Source: Alloyangia pacifica (GTDB lineage Bacteria > Pseudomonadota > Alphaproteobacteria > Rhodobacterales > Rhodobacteraceae). From it: DNA of 64,000 nt. Positions 42,156 through 53,791 of this stretch are shown one piece after another. The position numbers and the translations under genes are program-made. The stretch is taken from assembly GCF_900116195.1 (NCBI RefSeq), contig NZ_FOZW01000011.1, positions 1 to 64,000 of the forward strand. Reading direction: 5' to 3'. The notes beneath the pieces are model-generated. The model did not search any database, was not told where the DNA came from, and was given only the letters and a program-made list of their open reading frames with translations. The first letter of the stretch is position 1. Every line of letters begins with the position of its first letter.

Positions 42156-44161
42156 TCAGCCGCCCCCCAGCAGCGCACGGGCCGCCGCGACAATCGCGGG
42201 CACCTGCGGGATCGCCGCCTGCTCGAGATGCCGGGCATAGGGGATCGGCACCTCTGCCGAGCAGACCCGCCCGACCGGCGCGTCGAGCGACCAGAACGCC
42301 TGCTCCATGATCCGCGCAGAGACCTCCGCCGCCAGCCCGCCGCTGCGCCAGCCCTCGTCGATCACCAGCGCCCGGCGGGTCCTGGCAACCGAGGCGATGA
42401 TCGTCGCCTCATCGAGCGGCCGCAGGCTGCGCAGGTCGATGACCTCGGCCGAGATGCCCTCCGCCGCCAGCACCTCGGCGGCCTCCAGCACCTTGAACAG
42501 CGAGCCGCCGTAGGTGATCAGGCTGAGATCCGTCCCGGCGCGGCGGATGGCGGCCGAGGCGATCTCCACCGCGCCGGCGGCGCTGTCGATCTTGCCGCTG
42601 CGGTTGTAGAGCATGACGTTCTCGAAGATCAGCACCGGGTCCGGGTCCTGCAAAGCGCTCCAGAGCATCCCGCGCGCGTCCTCCAGCGTTGCCGGTGCGA
42701 GCACCTTCAGCCCCGGGATATGCGCGTACCAGCCCTCGAGGCTGTGCGAATGCTGCGCGGCAAGCTGCTTGCCCGCGCCGGTGGCCATGCGGATCACCAG
42801 CGGCACGCCGAACTGGCCGCCCGACATGTGGCGCAGCGTGGCGGCCGAGTTGAGGATCTGGTCGAGCGCCAGCAGCGAGAAGTTCACCGTCATCAGCTCG
42901 ACGATGGGCCGCATCCCGGCGGCAGCGGCCCCGATCCCCGCGCCGGTAAATCCGCTCTCGCTCAAAGGGGTATCGCGGATGCGGGCCTCGCCGAATTCGT
43001 CCAGCAGCCCCTTGGAAACGGCATAGCAACCGCCGTAGGCCCCCACATCTTCGCCCATCAGAAAGACCCGTTCGTCGCGCTCAAGAGCGTCGCGCAGACC
43101 GAGCCGGAGCGCCTCGCGGTAGGTCATCTCGACCAGTTCTCCGGATGGCGCTGGAGCGGGCGGCGGCGCGGCGGGCGGACCCAGCACATGGGCGGTCAGA
43201 CTCTCGAGCGGCACCCAGCCTCCCGCCTCGGCATAGGCCACGGCATCGGCGATCTCGGCATCGACCTGCTGCTCGATCTCGGCCACCTCCGCCTCGTGGA
43301 TCAGCCCGTTCTCCAGCAGCCAGCCGCGGAACTTCACGATCGGGCCCTGCTGGCGCCAGCGCTCCACCTCCGCCTTGTCACGGTAAAGCTGGGGGTCGAA
43401 CATGGAATGCGCCCGGAAGCGGTATGTCAGGCATTCGAGGAACTGCGGGGCGCCGGTTTCGCGGACCTTCGCAATGGCGCTGCGTGCCGCGACCTCGACC
43501 GCGACCACATCCATGCCGTCGGCCTGCCGCGCCTCGATTCCGTAACACGCCGGCTTGCGCGAGATGTCGGTCAGCGCCTCGGTCCGGGCCAGCGCAGAAC
43601 CCATGGCGTAGCCGTTGTTCTCGCAGACAAAGAGCACCGGCAGCTGCCAGAGCGCCGCGAGGTTCATCGCCTCGTGGAACTCGCCCTCGGCCACCGCGCC
43701 TTCGCCGAAGAAGCAGGCGGTGACGCAACCGCTGTCCGGCATCCGGTCGGCCAGCGCCAGCCCGGTGGCGAGCGGCAGCCCGCCACCGACGATGGCATTG
43801 CCGCCGTAGAACTTCCGCGCAGCGTCGAAGAGGTGCATCGAGCCACCCCGCCCGCCCGAGCAGCCCTCGGCCTTGCCGTACATCTCGGCCATGACAGCGG
43901 TCATAGGCACGCCGCGCACCAGCGCGTGGCCATGCTCGCGGTAGGTCGCCACGATCCGGTCGCGCGGCTCCAGCGCCGGGATGACACCGGCGGCAACGGC
44001 CTCCTCGCCATCATAGAGATGCAGGAACCCGCGTATCTTTTCCTGCGTGTAGAGCTCGGCGCAGGTGTCCTCGAACCTGCGGATCCGGATCATCTGCCGA
44101 AGCAGCGCAAGCACATGCGCCCGGTCGAGCCTTGGTTTCGTCGCGCTGGTGTCCGAGGGGC

Positions 44162-44165
<4 letters not shown>
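42156..44165 (-). CDS. Fused E1 alpha-beta subunit of a pyruvate/acetoin-type dehydrogenase
   Basis: 669 residues. The first about 320 residues are E1 alpha: [13 protein letters not shown], the [11 protein letters not shown] loop and the TPP motif [34 protein letters not shown] linker follows, then E1 beta with [27 protein letters not shown] and a C-terminal transketolase-like domain. Two subunits that are normally separate are joined in one polypeptide. ATG 44165 overlaps the stop of the synthetase gene (ATGA). The preferred 2-oxoacid cannot be told from the sequence; pyruvate is most likely. Confidence 0.9.
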
Positions 44166-45877
<1,712 letters not shown>

Positions 45878-45942
45878 GGCCTCCTCCCGAAGCCGTCTTC
45901 TCCTCGACACCCTAGCTCTACCCGCTTTTGCCGGAGCGCCGG

Positions 45943-45956
45943 TTGACGTGCATCAA
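45943..45956. promoter_or_regulatory. FNR/FixK-type binding site upstream of the synthetase-hydrogenase operon
   Basis: TTGAC-GTGC-ATCAA fits the FNR/FixK consensus TTGAY-N4-RTCAA perfectly. Its centre is about 72-73 bp from the synthetase start codon on the minus strand, which is compatible with activation from about -41 with a 30-base leader. Confidence 0.8.
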
Positions 45957-45989
45957 TGCGCGCGGCTTCGGTCGGGCATGCGCGGCTCC

Positions 45990-46589
45990 GGCGGAGGTGC
46001 ACAAGTCGCCAGGCGAAGGCGCCACCGGCACCGCCGAGGACCGCCGCGTTCGGGTCGGGGCTTCAAGTGCGTCCATGCGGCGATGGCGGCGCTCGGCACC
46101 CGCCCGGAAGTGACCGCGGGGCTAGGGATCGACGCGGTTTGGGCGGAGCTTATCCCGACGAAAAGGTCGCGCTGGTTCTGGCCGAACGCGAGGGCGGGCC
46201 CACCATGATGGTCGGCGAGGGCGTTACCGACGCCCCTGCCCTCGCCGCCGCGGCTATCGGCATCGCCATGGGTGCCCGGGGCCGCTGCCTCGGCCGAGGC
46301 GGCAGATGGGGTCCACTTGGTGGGTAGGACCGACCCGCTGGTGGCCGGCATCGCGATCGCCCGCGACGCGCGAAGCATCGCTCTGCAGAGCGGCGCGGCG
46401 GGCATCGACCCGTCGGTGATCGGCATGAACGCCGCGGCGCTGGGATACCTCAAGCCGGTCGAGGGCGCCTTGCTGGAGGAGGTGATCGACGTCGCAGTGA
46501 TCCTCAATGCGCTCCGCGCGCTGCGCATCGTGCCCCGAGGGGCCCCGGTTGACGCGGTTGTCTCAGCGGCGGCTCCGCCCAACCCCTAG
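45990..46589 (+). pseudogene. P1B-type heavy-metal ATPase remnant
   Basis: Pieces of a metal-transporting P-type ATPase appear in order in three frames: VHKSPGEGATG (nucleotide-binding domain), then PDEKVALVLAEREGGPTMMV and DAPALAAAAIGIAMGAR (GDGVND hinge, altered), then IALQSGAAGIDPSVIG and EEVIDVAVILNALRALRIVP (last membrane segments). The N-terminal half is absent, the GDGxND motif reads GEGVTD and at least two frameshifts are present. It is a non-functional remnant. Intact relatives are often found in oxygen-limitation islands. Confidence 0.8.
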
Positions 46590-46778
46590 ACCGCGGCAGA
46601 TGTGCCTTTCGCAGAGGCATCGGGGATCAGCTGTCTGGCGGCGAGACCGAGGAAACATCTAGGAGCTGATCGATATATTACTATTGCGCGTCTTGGTTGA
46701 AGTGTTTTCCCTTACCCATACGGCATTTAGCAGGCCCCGGGTTTCTGGTATCCTGTTACCTCAGCATGGGGTGCGCGC

Positions 46779-47528
46779 ATGGGAACCGTTACGATCCTTG
46801 TTGTCGACGATGACCGGAGCGTGCGCGAGACTTTGCGCTCGGCCTTCGAGGCCGAGAACTGGAACGTGCGCGAGGCCTGTGATCGCGCCACAGTGTTCGA
46901 CGCCCTCGACGACCACCGGGTCGATCTGGTAACCCTCGACCTCAGCCTCGACGGCGAGGATGGGCTCGCCATTGCGCACAGCCTGCGCGAGACATCGAAC
47001 ATTCCGATCCTGATGATCTCCGGCAAGTCCTCGCCCGAGGATCGCATCCGCGGGCTCGAATTCGGCGCGGACGACTATATCGTCAAACCGTTCCACATAC
47101 GCGAGGTCGTTCTGCGCGTTCGCAAGACACTCGAACTTTATCGGCGCGAGATCCCGGACGAGGTCAATATCCTGTTCGACCATGCCATCTACGAGGCCAA
47201 GCGCGGTGTGCTGACCCATCTCGACGGAACCCCGGTGAACCTGACCGGCTTCGAGCAGAAGCTGCTCGCGCTTTTCGTGCAGCATCCGGGCCGCATCCTG
47301 ACCCGGGACGAAATCTGCCAGGCCCTGCACGGGCGGAACTGGTCCCCCGAGGACCGCACGATCGACGGGCACGTGGCTCGGCTCCGGCGCAAGATCGAAC
47401 CTACGGCCAGCGGCACGGACAAGCTGATCCGCTCGGTGCGCGGCGTCGGCTATGTCTTTGCAGGCCCGGTCAGGATCGCACGTGAACACGCGCTGCACGC
47501 CCAGAAGCGCACGGGTGACCGGCACTGA
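46779..47528 (+). CDS. OmpR/PhoB-type response regulator, orphan
   Basis: 249 residues. The receiver (about 1-120) has acidic VVDDDRS, the phospho-acceptor Asp54 in LVTLDLSLDG, and Lys in DDYIVKPFH. A winged-helix DNA-binding domain follows (about 140-235) with ILTRDEICQALHGRNWSP and the RSVRGVGYVF end. No kinase gene is adjacent. It stands at the head of a plus-strand group with Hsp20, Lon, FNR and PHA genes, so control of stress or low-oxygen survival is plausible. Confidence 0.9.
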   Translation: MGTVTILVVDDDRSVRETLRSAFEAENWNVREACDRATVFDALDDHRVDLVTLDLSLDGEDGLAIAHSLRETSNIPILMISGKSSPEDRIRGLEFGADDYIVKPFHIREVVLRVRKTLELYRREIPDEVNILFDHAIYEAKRGVLTHLDGTPVNLTGFEQKLLALFVQHPGRILTRDEICQALHGRNWSPEDRTIDGHVARLRRKIEPTASGTDKLIRSVRGVGYVFAGPVRIAREHALHAQKRTGDRH

Positions 47529-47684
47529 CGGAGCCGCGCGCGGCGCGCGCTTCCGTCCCCTGGGACCAGCCGCCATCCTAGCGCCGTTCAAATGATCTGC
47601 GCCGCTGGCCCGATCAATTGCGCCACGACAATGCGTTCCCCTCCGAGGTAGGACAGGCTGAGTGCATTGGCCGGAGGCCCGCCC

Positions 47685-48089
47685 ATGATCTCGAAATCGA
47701 TACAGAACCGAATGCTCGCGGATGCCCTGTACCGGCTGGGGCGCCTCGACGAGCTGCGGCAGCTGGCCTTCGGGCTCGGCCAGCCTCTGACCTGGGAGCC
47801 GCCGCTGGATCTGATCGAGACCGCGACCGAACTGGTGGCCTACGTGGTGCTGCCCGGTGTCGATCCCGCGTCGGTCGAGATCGAGGTCGCCGGTGGCGCC
47901 CTGACCCTGCGCGGACTCCGGACGCGCCCTCCGGAGCTGACATCCTCCTCGATCCTGCGTCTGGAACTGCCATGGGGCCGGTTCGAGCGCCGGGTCACTA
48001 TCCCAGACGTGCCCTACCGGGTGACCCGCGAAACGGCGCCGGGCTGTCTCGTTGTCCGGCTCGCCAAGTTGCCGGAGGACGTATCATGA
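47685..48089 (+). CDS. Small heat-shock protein, Hsp20/alpha-crystallin type
   Basis: 134 residues with the alpha-crystallin domain at about 35-130: DLIETATELVAYVVLPGVD, then VEIEVAGGALTLRG and the final beta strand region LELPWGRFERRVTI. The family's G-x-L motif appears as GCLVVRL near the end. A GGAGG site lies nine bases before ATG 47685; the earlier TTG is unlikely. The stop overlaps the Lon start (ATGA), a chaperone-protease pairing. Confidence 0.85.
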   Translation: MISKSIQNRMLADALYRLGRLDELRQLAFGLGQPLTWEPPLDLIETATELVAYVVLPGVDPASVEIEVAGGALTLRGLRTRPPELTSSSILRLELPWGRFERRVTIPDVPYRVTRETAPGCLVVRLAKLPEDVS

Positions 48090-50464
48090 CCGTGGACACC
48101 ACGGCCGGAGTGGCAGGTTTCGCGGTCCCCGAGGATGCGCTGATCCTACTGCCCATGCGCGATTTCGTTGGCTTCCCGGGGACCGTCTTCCCGCTCGCCA
48201 TCGGCCAGCCGTCCTCGGTCGTCGCCATCGAGCGGGCGCTCCGCGACGAGTTGCCGATCGGTATAATCCTGCAGCGCGGGCCGGAAGAGGATGCACCCGA
48301 TGCCGCGGGACTCCACCCCATGGGCTGCGTCGCCGAGATCCTGCGCTACGTGACGACCCCCGACGACGCCCGCCACCTGATCTGCCGTGGCACCGCACGC
48401 TTCCGCCTGCTGGAGCTGCTACCGGACACGCCCTACCCGGTCGCACGGATCGAGCGGGTCGAAGACGTCCCAGACCCTCGTCCCGAGACCGAGGCCCACT
48501 TCCTCCATTTGCGCGAGCTGGCCGTACAGCTGTTGCACATGCTGCCCGAGGCGCCCGAGGGCCTTGCCGAGTCGGTGGCCCAGATTGACGACCCCGGCTA
48601 CCTCGCCGATCTCGCCGCGAACTACACCGACATGTCCACCGCGGAGCGCCAGGATCTGCTCGAAACGCCGGAAATCTCCGCCCGCATCGAGGCGATGACC
48701 CAGAAGCTGAGCCGCCGGGTGGAAGTGCTGCGCATCACCCGCGAGATCAGTGAACAGGCCCGCGAGGAGCTCGAGGGCCGCCACCGCGAGGTGATCCTGC
48801 GCGAGCAGCTTGCCGCCATCCGCCGCGAACTCGGAGAGGCCGACACGGGTGGCGGAGAGGAGGTGGCGGGCCTCTCGAGCGCCATCATGGCGGCAGGCAT
48901 GCCGGAAGCAACCGAGCGGCACGTGCTTGCCGAGCTTGGCCGCTACGAGAGCATGGCACCGGGAAGCGCCGAGGCGGCGATGCTGCGCAGCTGGCTCGAT
49001 ACGATCCTCGACCTGCCATGGCGGCTTCCCGAAGAGACCACGACCGACCTCGCCGCGGCGCGCCGGACGCTGGATGCCGATCACTACGGGCTCGAGAAAA
49101 TCAAGGCGCGCATCATCGAGTATCTCGCGGTGCGCCGCCTCGCGCCGGCGGGTAAGGCGCCGATCCTGTGTTTCGTGGGGCCGCCGGGCGTGGGCAAGAC
49201 CTCGCTGGGCCAGAGCATCGCGCGGGCGCTGAACCGGCCCTTCGCGCGGCTCAGCCTTGGCGGGGTGCACGACGAGGCGGAAATTCGCGGCCATCGCCGC
49301 ACCTATGTCGGCGCGATGCCCGGCATGGTGATTCAGCAGATCCGCCGCGCCGGGGCGCGCAACTGCGTGCTGATGCTCGACGAGATCGACAAACTCGGTC
49401 AGGGGCTGGGCGGGGATCCCTCGGCGGCGCTACTGGAAGTGCTGGACCCGACGCAGAATGCCAGTTTCCACGACAACTATCTGGGCACCGATTTCGACCT
49501 CTCGCACGTGGTCTTCCTGTGTACCGCAAACACCCTCGAGACCGTCCCCGCGCCGCTGCGCGACCGGATGGAGATCATCGCGCTTGCCGGCTATCTCGAG
49601 GACGAGAAGCTGGAGATCGCGCGACGGTACCTGCTGCCGGCGCAACTTGCCGCGACCGGGCTGACGCCCGCGCAGGCACGGATCGACGAGGCCGCGCTTC
49701 ATGCACTCATCCGTGGTTACACCCGCGAGGCGGGGGTGCGCGGCCTGGAACAGAAAATCGGGGCGCTGCTGCGCCACGTCGCAGTCAGTTTCGCGGAGGG
49801 CCGGACCGAGGCCCGGACCATCTCCGAGAGCGATCTGGCGGGGGTCCTCGGCCCGCCGCGCTTCGAGAACGAGATCGCCCTGCGGACCAGCCTCACGGGT
49901 GTCGCCACCGGGCTCGCCTGGACGCCGGTCGGCGGCGACATCCTGTTCATCGAGGCCAGCCGGGTGCCGGGCAAGGGGCGTCTGACCCTCACCGGGCAAC
50001 TCGGCGAGGTGATGCGTGAAAGCGCGCAGGCCGCGGTGACGCTCGTCAAGGCGCGGGCCACGGGTCTCGGCATCGACCCGCAGCTGTTCGAGACCTCGGA
50101 CATCCACGTCCACGTCCCCGCCGGCGCCACCCCCAAGGACGGGCCGAGCGCCGGTACCGCGATCTTCGCGGCCCTGGCCTCGCTGCTGCTCGACCGCAAG
50201 CTGCGCAGCGATACGGCGATGACCGGGGAAATCTCGTTGCGGGGACTGGTCCTGCCGGTGGGCGGAATCCGTGAGAAGGTCGTCGCGGCCGCCGCCGCCG
50301 GGATCACGCAGGTGCTGCTGCCCGAGCGCAATCGTCCCGACATCGAGGACATTCCCGAGGCGGCGCGGCGCCGGGTGACCTTCGTTTGGCTAAGGACAGT
50401 GGACGACGTGCTGATCCATGCGCTGGAGCCCGCGGCGGACCGGGCGGAAGAGCCCGCGGTCTGA
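48086..50464 (+). CDS. lon: ATP-dependent Lon protease
   Basis: 792 residues. The N-terminal substrate domain starts ALILLPMRDFVGFPGTVFPL (about 15-34). The AAA module has Walker A GPPGVGKTSLGQ near residue 370 and Walker B VLMLDEIDKLG. The protease domain carries the dyad Ser688 in PKDGPSAGT and Lys731 in GGIREKVVAA, 43 residues apart as in E. coli Lon. It is cotranslated with Hsp20, so this is probably a second, stress-linked Lon rather than the housekeeping copy; the latter cannot be checked here. Confidence 0.93.
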   Translation: MTVDTTAGVAGFAVPEDALILLPMRDFVGFPGTVFPLAIGQPSSVVAIERALRDELPIGIILQRGPEEDAPDAAGLHPMGCVAEILRYVTTPDDARHLICRGTARFRLLELLPDTPYPVARIERVEDVPDPRPETEAHFLHLRELAVQLLHMLPEAPEGLAESVAQIDDPGYLADLAANYTDMSTAERQDLLETPEISARIEAMTQKLSRRVEVLRITREISEQAREELEGRHREVILREQLAAIRRELGEADTGGGEEVAGLSSAIMAAGMPEATERHVLAELGRYESMAPGSAEAAMLRSWLDTILDLPWRLPEETTTDLAAARRTLDADHYGLEKIKARIIEYLAVRRLAPAGKAPILCFVGPPGVGKTSLGQSIARALNRPFARLSLGGVHDEAEIRGHRRTYVGAMPGMVIQQIRRAGARNCVLMLDEIDKLGQGLGGDPSAALLEVLDPTQNASFHDNYLGTDFDLSHVVFLCTANTLETVPAPLRDRMEIIALAGYLEDEKLEIARRYLLPAQLAATGLTPAQARIDEAALHALIRGYTREAGVRGLEQKIGALLRHVAVSFAEGRTEARTISESDLAGVLGPPRFENEIALRTSLTGVATGLAWTPVGGDILFIEASRVPGKGRLTLTGQLGEVMRESAQAAVTLVKARATGLGIDPQLFETSDIHVHVPAGATPKDGPSAGTAIFAALASLLLDRKLRSDTAMTGEISLRGLVLPVGGIREKVVAAAAAGITQVLLPERNRPDIEDIPEAARRRVTFVWLRTVDDVLIHALEPAADRAEEPAV

Positions 50465-50581
50465 CTGCTGCTCGACCGCGGCAACGCCCCCACTGTGCAC
50501 TCTCCGGGGCCTCTCCGGGACTTCCGCTCAGGCCGCGCCAAGGGCCCGCAGCGTCCTGCACATTTCTACTCAATTCTCCTG

Positions 50582-50611
50582 ATGATTTCATATTCCAGTT
50601 TCTGAAATCAT
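50582..50611. promoter_or_regulatory. Inverted repeat directly upstream of the FNR-type gene
   Basis: ATGATTTCA (50582-50590), 12-base spacer, TGAAATCAT (50603-50611): a perfect 9-bp inverted repeat. It is not an FNR box. It could be an operator for autoregulation or for the orphan response regulator, or form a leader hairpin. It includes ATG 50610, which supports the later GTG start. Confidence 0.6.
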
Positions 50612-50630
50612 GAGTCCCGAAGGAGTTTGC

Positions 50631-51518
50631 GTGGGGGAGGATATGCAGACTGGCCTGACATCACGACAGGCGGAGGCGTGCCGCTGCCGCCATTGCGCCG
50701 CAAGGAATTTCGGATTCTGCGGCACGCTCGACGCCCATGCGCTCCGCGAAGTCTCGAGCAGGAGCAGCCTCGCGTTCTATCCCCGAGGCACCGAAATCGT
50801 GTTGCAGGGCGAGCCACTCGAGAAGATCGGGATCATCGCCGGTGGCGTGATCAAGGTCGGCACCGTCACCGAGGGCGGAGACGAGCACCTGCTTCAGATC
50901 ATGCGGCGCGGTCAGCTGATTCACGTCCCCGAAAACACGGGCAGCCTCTTCACCTGGGAGACGGCAACCGACGCAGAGGTCTGCTGGATGCCCCGCAAAG
51001 CATGGGACGGCTTCCTGGAAGAACAGCCCTCACACTTCCTGTCTTACATGGTGACCATGCACTACCAGCTCGAACAGATGCAGCGCGCGGCGATGAACAT
51101 GCGCGGACGCAATACGCTGCAGCGCCTGTCCTTCTGGCTGCTGGAAGAGCTTGCCAACTCCGAGACCGGCGCCCCGGGCAGCCTGCACATCTGCCTCAGC
51201 CGCCGCGATCTGGCCTCGCTTCTGGACATGACGGCCGAGACGCTCTGCCGCTCCCTCCGGCAGCTGCACGACAAGCGGGCCATCAGGCTGCTCGCGCCTG
51301 ACCATCTCGAGGTGACCGACTTGACCAAACTGCGGCTCATCGCCCGCTGCCACGAGGATTGTCTCGGCGAGGCGCTTGCCCGGCCCTTCCCTTCCCCGCG
51401 TCGCAATGGCTGGCACACATGGAGCGAGACCGCAGCGCCGCCCGGCGAGAGCCGCGGCCACTCACAGCAGGACGCCGCCGTCCGATCCGGGGATGCGCTG
51501 CGACCGCCCAGATCGTGA
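50631..51518 (+). CDS. Crp/FNR-family regulator with N-terminal cysteine cluster
   Basis: 295 residues. Cys17, 19, 22 and 30 (CRCRHCAARNFGFC) plus Cys118 in DAEVCW give the set used by FNR/FnrL-type proteins to hold an oxygen-labile [4Fe-4S] cluster. The cNMP-binding-like barrel spans about 35-130, and the helix-turn-helix is near 180-225 with TAETLCRSLRQ, whose E-x-x-[S/C]-R pattern fits recognition of TTGAY-N4-RTCAA. GTG 50631 has AAGGAG five bases upstream; ATG 50610 lies inside an inverted repeat. The tail beyond the helix-turn-helix is unusually long and Pro/Arg-rich. It is the best candidate to bind the two FNR boxes here. Confidence 0.88.
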   Translation: MGEDMQTGLTSRQAEACRCRHCAARNFGFCGTLDAHALREVSSRSSLAFYPRGTEIVLQGEPLEKIGIIAGGVIKVGTVTEGGDEHLLQIMRRGQLIHVPENTGSLFTWETATDAEVCWMPRKAWDGFLEEQPSHFLSYMVTMHYQLEQMQRAAMNMRGRNTLQRLSFWLLEELANSETGAPGSLHICLSRRDLASLLDMTAETLCRSLRQLHDKRAIRLLAPDHLEVTDLTKLRLIARCHEDCLGEALARPFPSPRRNGWHTWSETAAPPGESRGHSQQDAAVRSGDALRPPRS

Positions 51519-51982
51519 CCGGGTCACCGGGTCTTCCGAAAAGGAGTGCCGACGTTCCCGGCTGCGGGGCCCACGGTTGCCCAAGCGCCGATCTGCACAA
51601 ACCCGTCCGCGCATTTGATTTCGAACAACGACAGGTCCCGCGCGCCGTGCCAGCTTCGGGACGGAGCGTTCAGAGGATCGAGAGGCCGCATGTCGGACCG
51701 AGCACGCGAGACACCGAGGGGCGGACCCCACGGCTTCCCCGCGAGGCCTCGTACAGGCACCGCACCCCCGCATCGGCGCGGGCTGGTTGCACAATCTCTC
51801 CTCCCAGCAACGGCGCGATTCCGGCAAAATTTTCCCGCGGCAGACGCCCGGAGCCGGCCATCGCCCAAGGGCACGACGCTGCAGCGAGCCGGGGCGACAG
51901 GCCTGCCGCACGGACTGCTCCAACGTCGTCCTGTCGACCGGTTCTGGCGGCTCCTGCCGCCGCACGCGTGAAAGCACCGAAC
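51519..51982. other. Intergenic region before the PHA synthase gene
   Basis: 464 bases. The phaC frame happens to stay open through much of it, but the translated text is arginine/proline-rich and unlike PhaC. A near-match FNR site (TTGAT-TTCG-AACAA, one mismatch) lies at 51615-51628, about 360 bases from the phaC start. Confidence 0.4.
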
Positions 51983-53791
51983 ATGTCCGAACTCACCACA
52001 TCACCTTTCGCATCGGAAAGCGCCGGGACGACGCTCCCCGTACCCCTGCCCGCCTGCACCCCTGCCACGCCGCCCGACGCATGGGTACACGACGGGTTCC
52101 ACGAGAGCCTCGACAGGGCCCTTGCCTCGACGCGGGCCCGTCTGACCATGGGTGTCTCGCCCTATGCCGCCGCCACGGCCTGGCAGGCCTGGGCCACGAC
52201 ACTGCTCAAGGCACCCGGCCGCCAGACCGACCTCGCAGAACGCTTCTGGCGCAACCAGTGGCAGGCGTTCACAGGCATATGGGACACCGCACGCGGCTTC
52301 TCCCCCGCGCCGGATGATCATCGCTTCGACGGCGACGGCTGGGCCAACCCGGTCTCGCGGTTCTGGATGCAGAGCTTCCTTGCCGCCGAGGACTGGTGGG
52401 ACAGCGCCACGCGCCCGCAACGCGGCATGAACCCCCGCGAAAACGCGCGGGTTTCGTTCATGGCCCGCCAGGCGCTTGACGCGATGTCGCCCTCGAACGT
52501 GCCGTGGTTCAATCCAGAGGTGCTCAACGCCACGGCCCGCAGCGGCGGGCGCTGCCTGCTCGACGGCGCGGCGCTCATGGTCGAGGACTGGCTGCGGGAC
52601 GGGGTGCTGCATTCGGAGCCGCCCGAGACCTTCGTGCCCGGGCAGGATGTCGCCTGCACGCCCGGCAGCGTGGTCTACCGCAATCACCTCTTCGAGCTGA
52701 TCCAATACGCGCCGACGACCGGGACAGTCCAGGCCGAGCCGATCCTCATCGTGCCTGCATGGATCATGAAATATTACATCCTCGACCTCAGCGAGCATAA
52801 CTCGCTGATCCGCTACCTGGTGGCGCAGGGCTTCACCGTCTTCTGCATCTCCTGGCTCAACCCCCGTGCCGAGGATCGCGACCTGTCGCTCGACGAATAC
52901 CGGCGCGACGGGGTGCTGACGGCGCTGGACGCGATCACCCGCATCTGCCCGGACAGCAAGGTGCATGCCTGCGGTTACTGTCTCGGCGGCACGATCCTCG
53001 CCATCGCCGCCGCGACCATGGCGCGCGAGGGCGACGACCGGCTCGGCTCGATCACCCTGCTTGCGGCACAGACCGACTTTTCCGAGGCGGGCGAGTTGAT
53101 GCTCTTCGTCGACGAGACGCAGATCGCCTACCTTGAGGACCTGATGTGGGCGCAGGGCTATCTGGATCAGCGGCAGATGGCCGGCACCTTCCGGGTGCTG
53201 CGCGACCGCGATCTCATCTGGTCGCGGCTGGTCCGACGCTATCTCATGGGCGAGGAGGAGCAGGAGTTCGACATCGGCGCCTGGAGCAAGGACACCACGC
53301 GGATGCCCTATCGCATGCATTCCGAGTACCTGCGCGGGTTGTTCCTGGAAAATCGCCTGACCGCCGGGCGTTTCGCCGTCGAAGGCCGCGTCATCGCGCT
53401 GAAGGACATCTCGGCACCGCTCTTCGTCCTCGCCACCGAGAAGGACCACATCGCGCCCTGGCGCTCGGTCTACAAGACGGCGCTCTTCACCGACCACGAC
53501 CTGACCTTCGCGCTGGTCAGCGGCGGCCACAATGGCGGGATACTGAGCCCTCCGGGGCAGCCCCGGCGCAGCTTCCGCCTCGGCCACCGACCCGCGGGCG
53601 CGCGCTACGTCGGGCCCGACGACTGGCATTCTCAGAACGTCCCGCAGCAGGGATCGTGGTGGCCGCAGTGGGTGGACTGGCTGCGGCAGAAGAGTTCGAA
53701 CGAGAAGGTGCCGCCGCCCGGGACAGGCCTGCCCGGCACAGAGTTCGCGCCGCTATGCCCGGCGCCGGGCCTCTATGTCCTGCAGCGCTGA
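51983..53791 (+). CDS. phaC: Class I poly(3-hydroxyalkanoate) synthase
   Basis: 602 residues, the normal class I length. The PhaC N-terminal domain includes FWRNQWQAFTGIWDTARG and ENARVSFMARQ. The lipase-like box is GYCLGGT with the catalytic Cys333, followed by the Asp in FVLATEKDHIAPW and the His in VSGGHNGGI. The enzyme polymerises hydroxyacyl-CoA into storage granules. ATG 51983 gives the family start; the longer open frame lacks similarity. The stop lies inside the next gene. Confidence 0.93.
   Translation: MSELTTSPFASESAGTTLPVPLPACTPATPPDAWVHDGFHESLDRALASTRARLTMGVSPYAAATAWQAWATTLLKAPGRQTDLAERFWRNQWQAFTGIWDTARGFSPAPDDHRFDGDGWANPVSRFWMQSFLAAEDWWDSATRPQRGMNPRENARVSFMARQALDAMSPSNVPWFNPEVLNATARSGGRCLLDGAALMVEDWLRDGVLHSEPPETFVPGQDVACTPGSVVYRNHLFELIQYAPTTGTVQAEPILIVPAWIMKYYILDLSEHNSLIRYLVAQGFTVFCISWLNPRAEDRDLSLDEYRRDGVLTALDAITRICPDSKVHACGYCLGGTILAIAAATMAREGDDRLGSITLLAAQTDFSEAGELMLFVDETQIAYLEDLMWAQGYLDQRQMAGTFRVLRDRDLIWSRLVRRYLMGEEEQEFDIGAWSKDTTRMPYRMHSEYLRGLFLENRLTAGRFAVEGRVIALKDISAPLFVLATEKDHIAPWRSVYKTALFTDHDLTFALVSGGHNGGILSPPGQPRRSFRLGHRPAGARYVGPDDWHSQNVPQQGSWWPQWVDWLRQKSSNEKVPPPGTGLPGTEFAPLCPAPGLYVLQR

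Noticed and set aside
47618-48085. Upstream extension of the Lon frame
   Set aside because: It overlaps the Hsp20 gene in another frame, and the Lon N-terminal domain begins naturally after ATG 48086.
51615-51628. Possible FNR box TTGAT-TTCG-AACAA before phaC
   Set aside because: It has one mismatch in a half-site and lies about 360 bases from the phaC start, so I do not list it as a site.
51359-51982. A 208-residue N-terminal extension of PHA synthase
   Set aside because: The frame is open but the text is Arg/Pro-rich, overlaps the end of the FNR-type gene, and ATG 51983 already gives the normal class I length.
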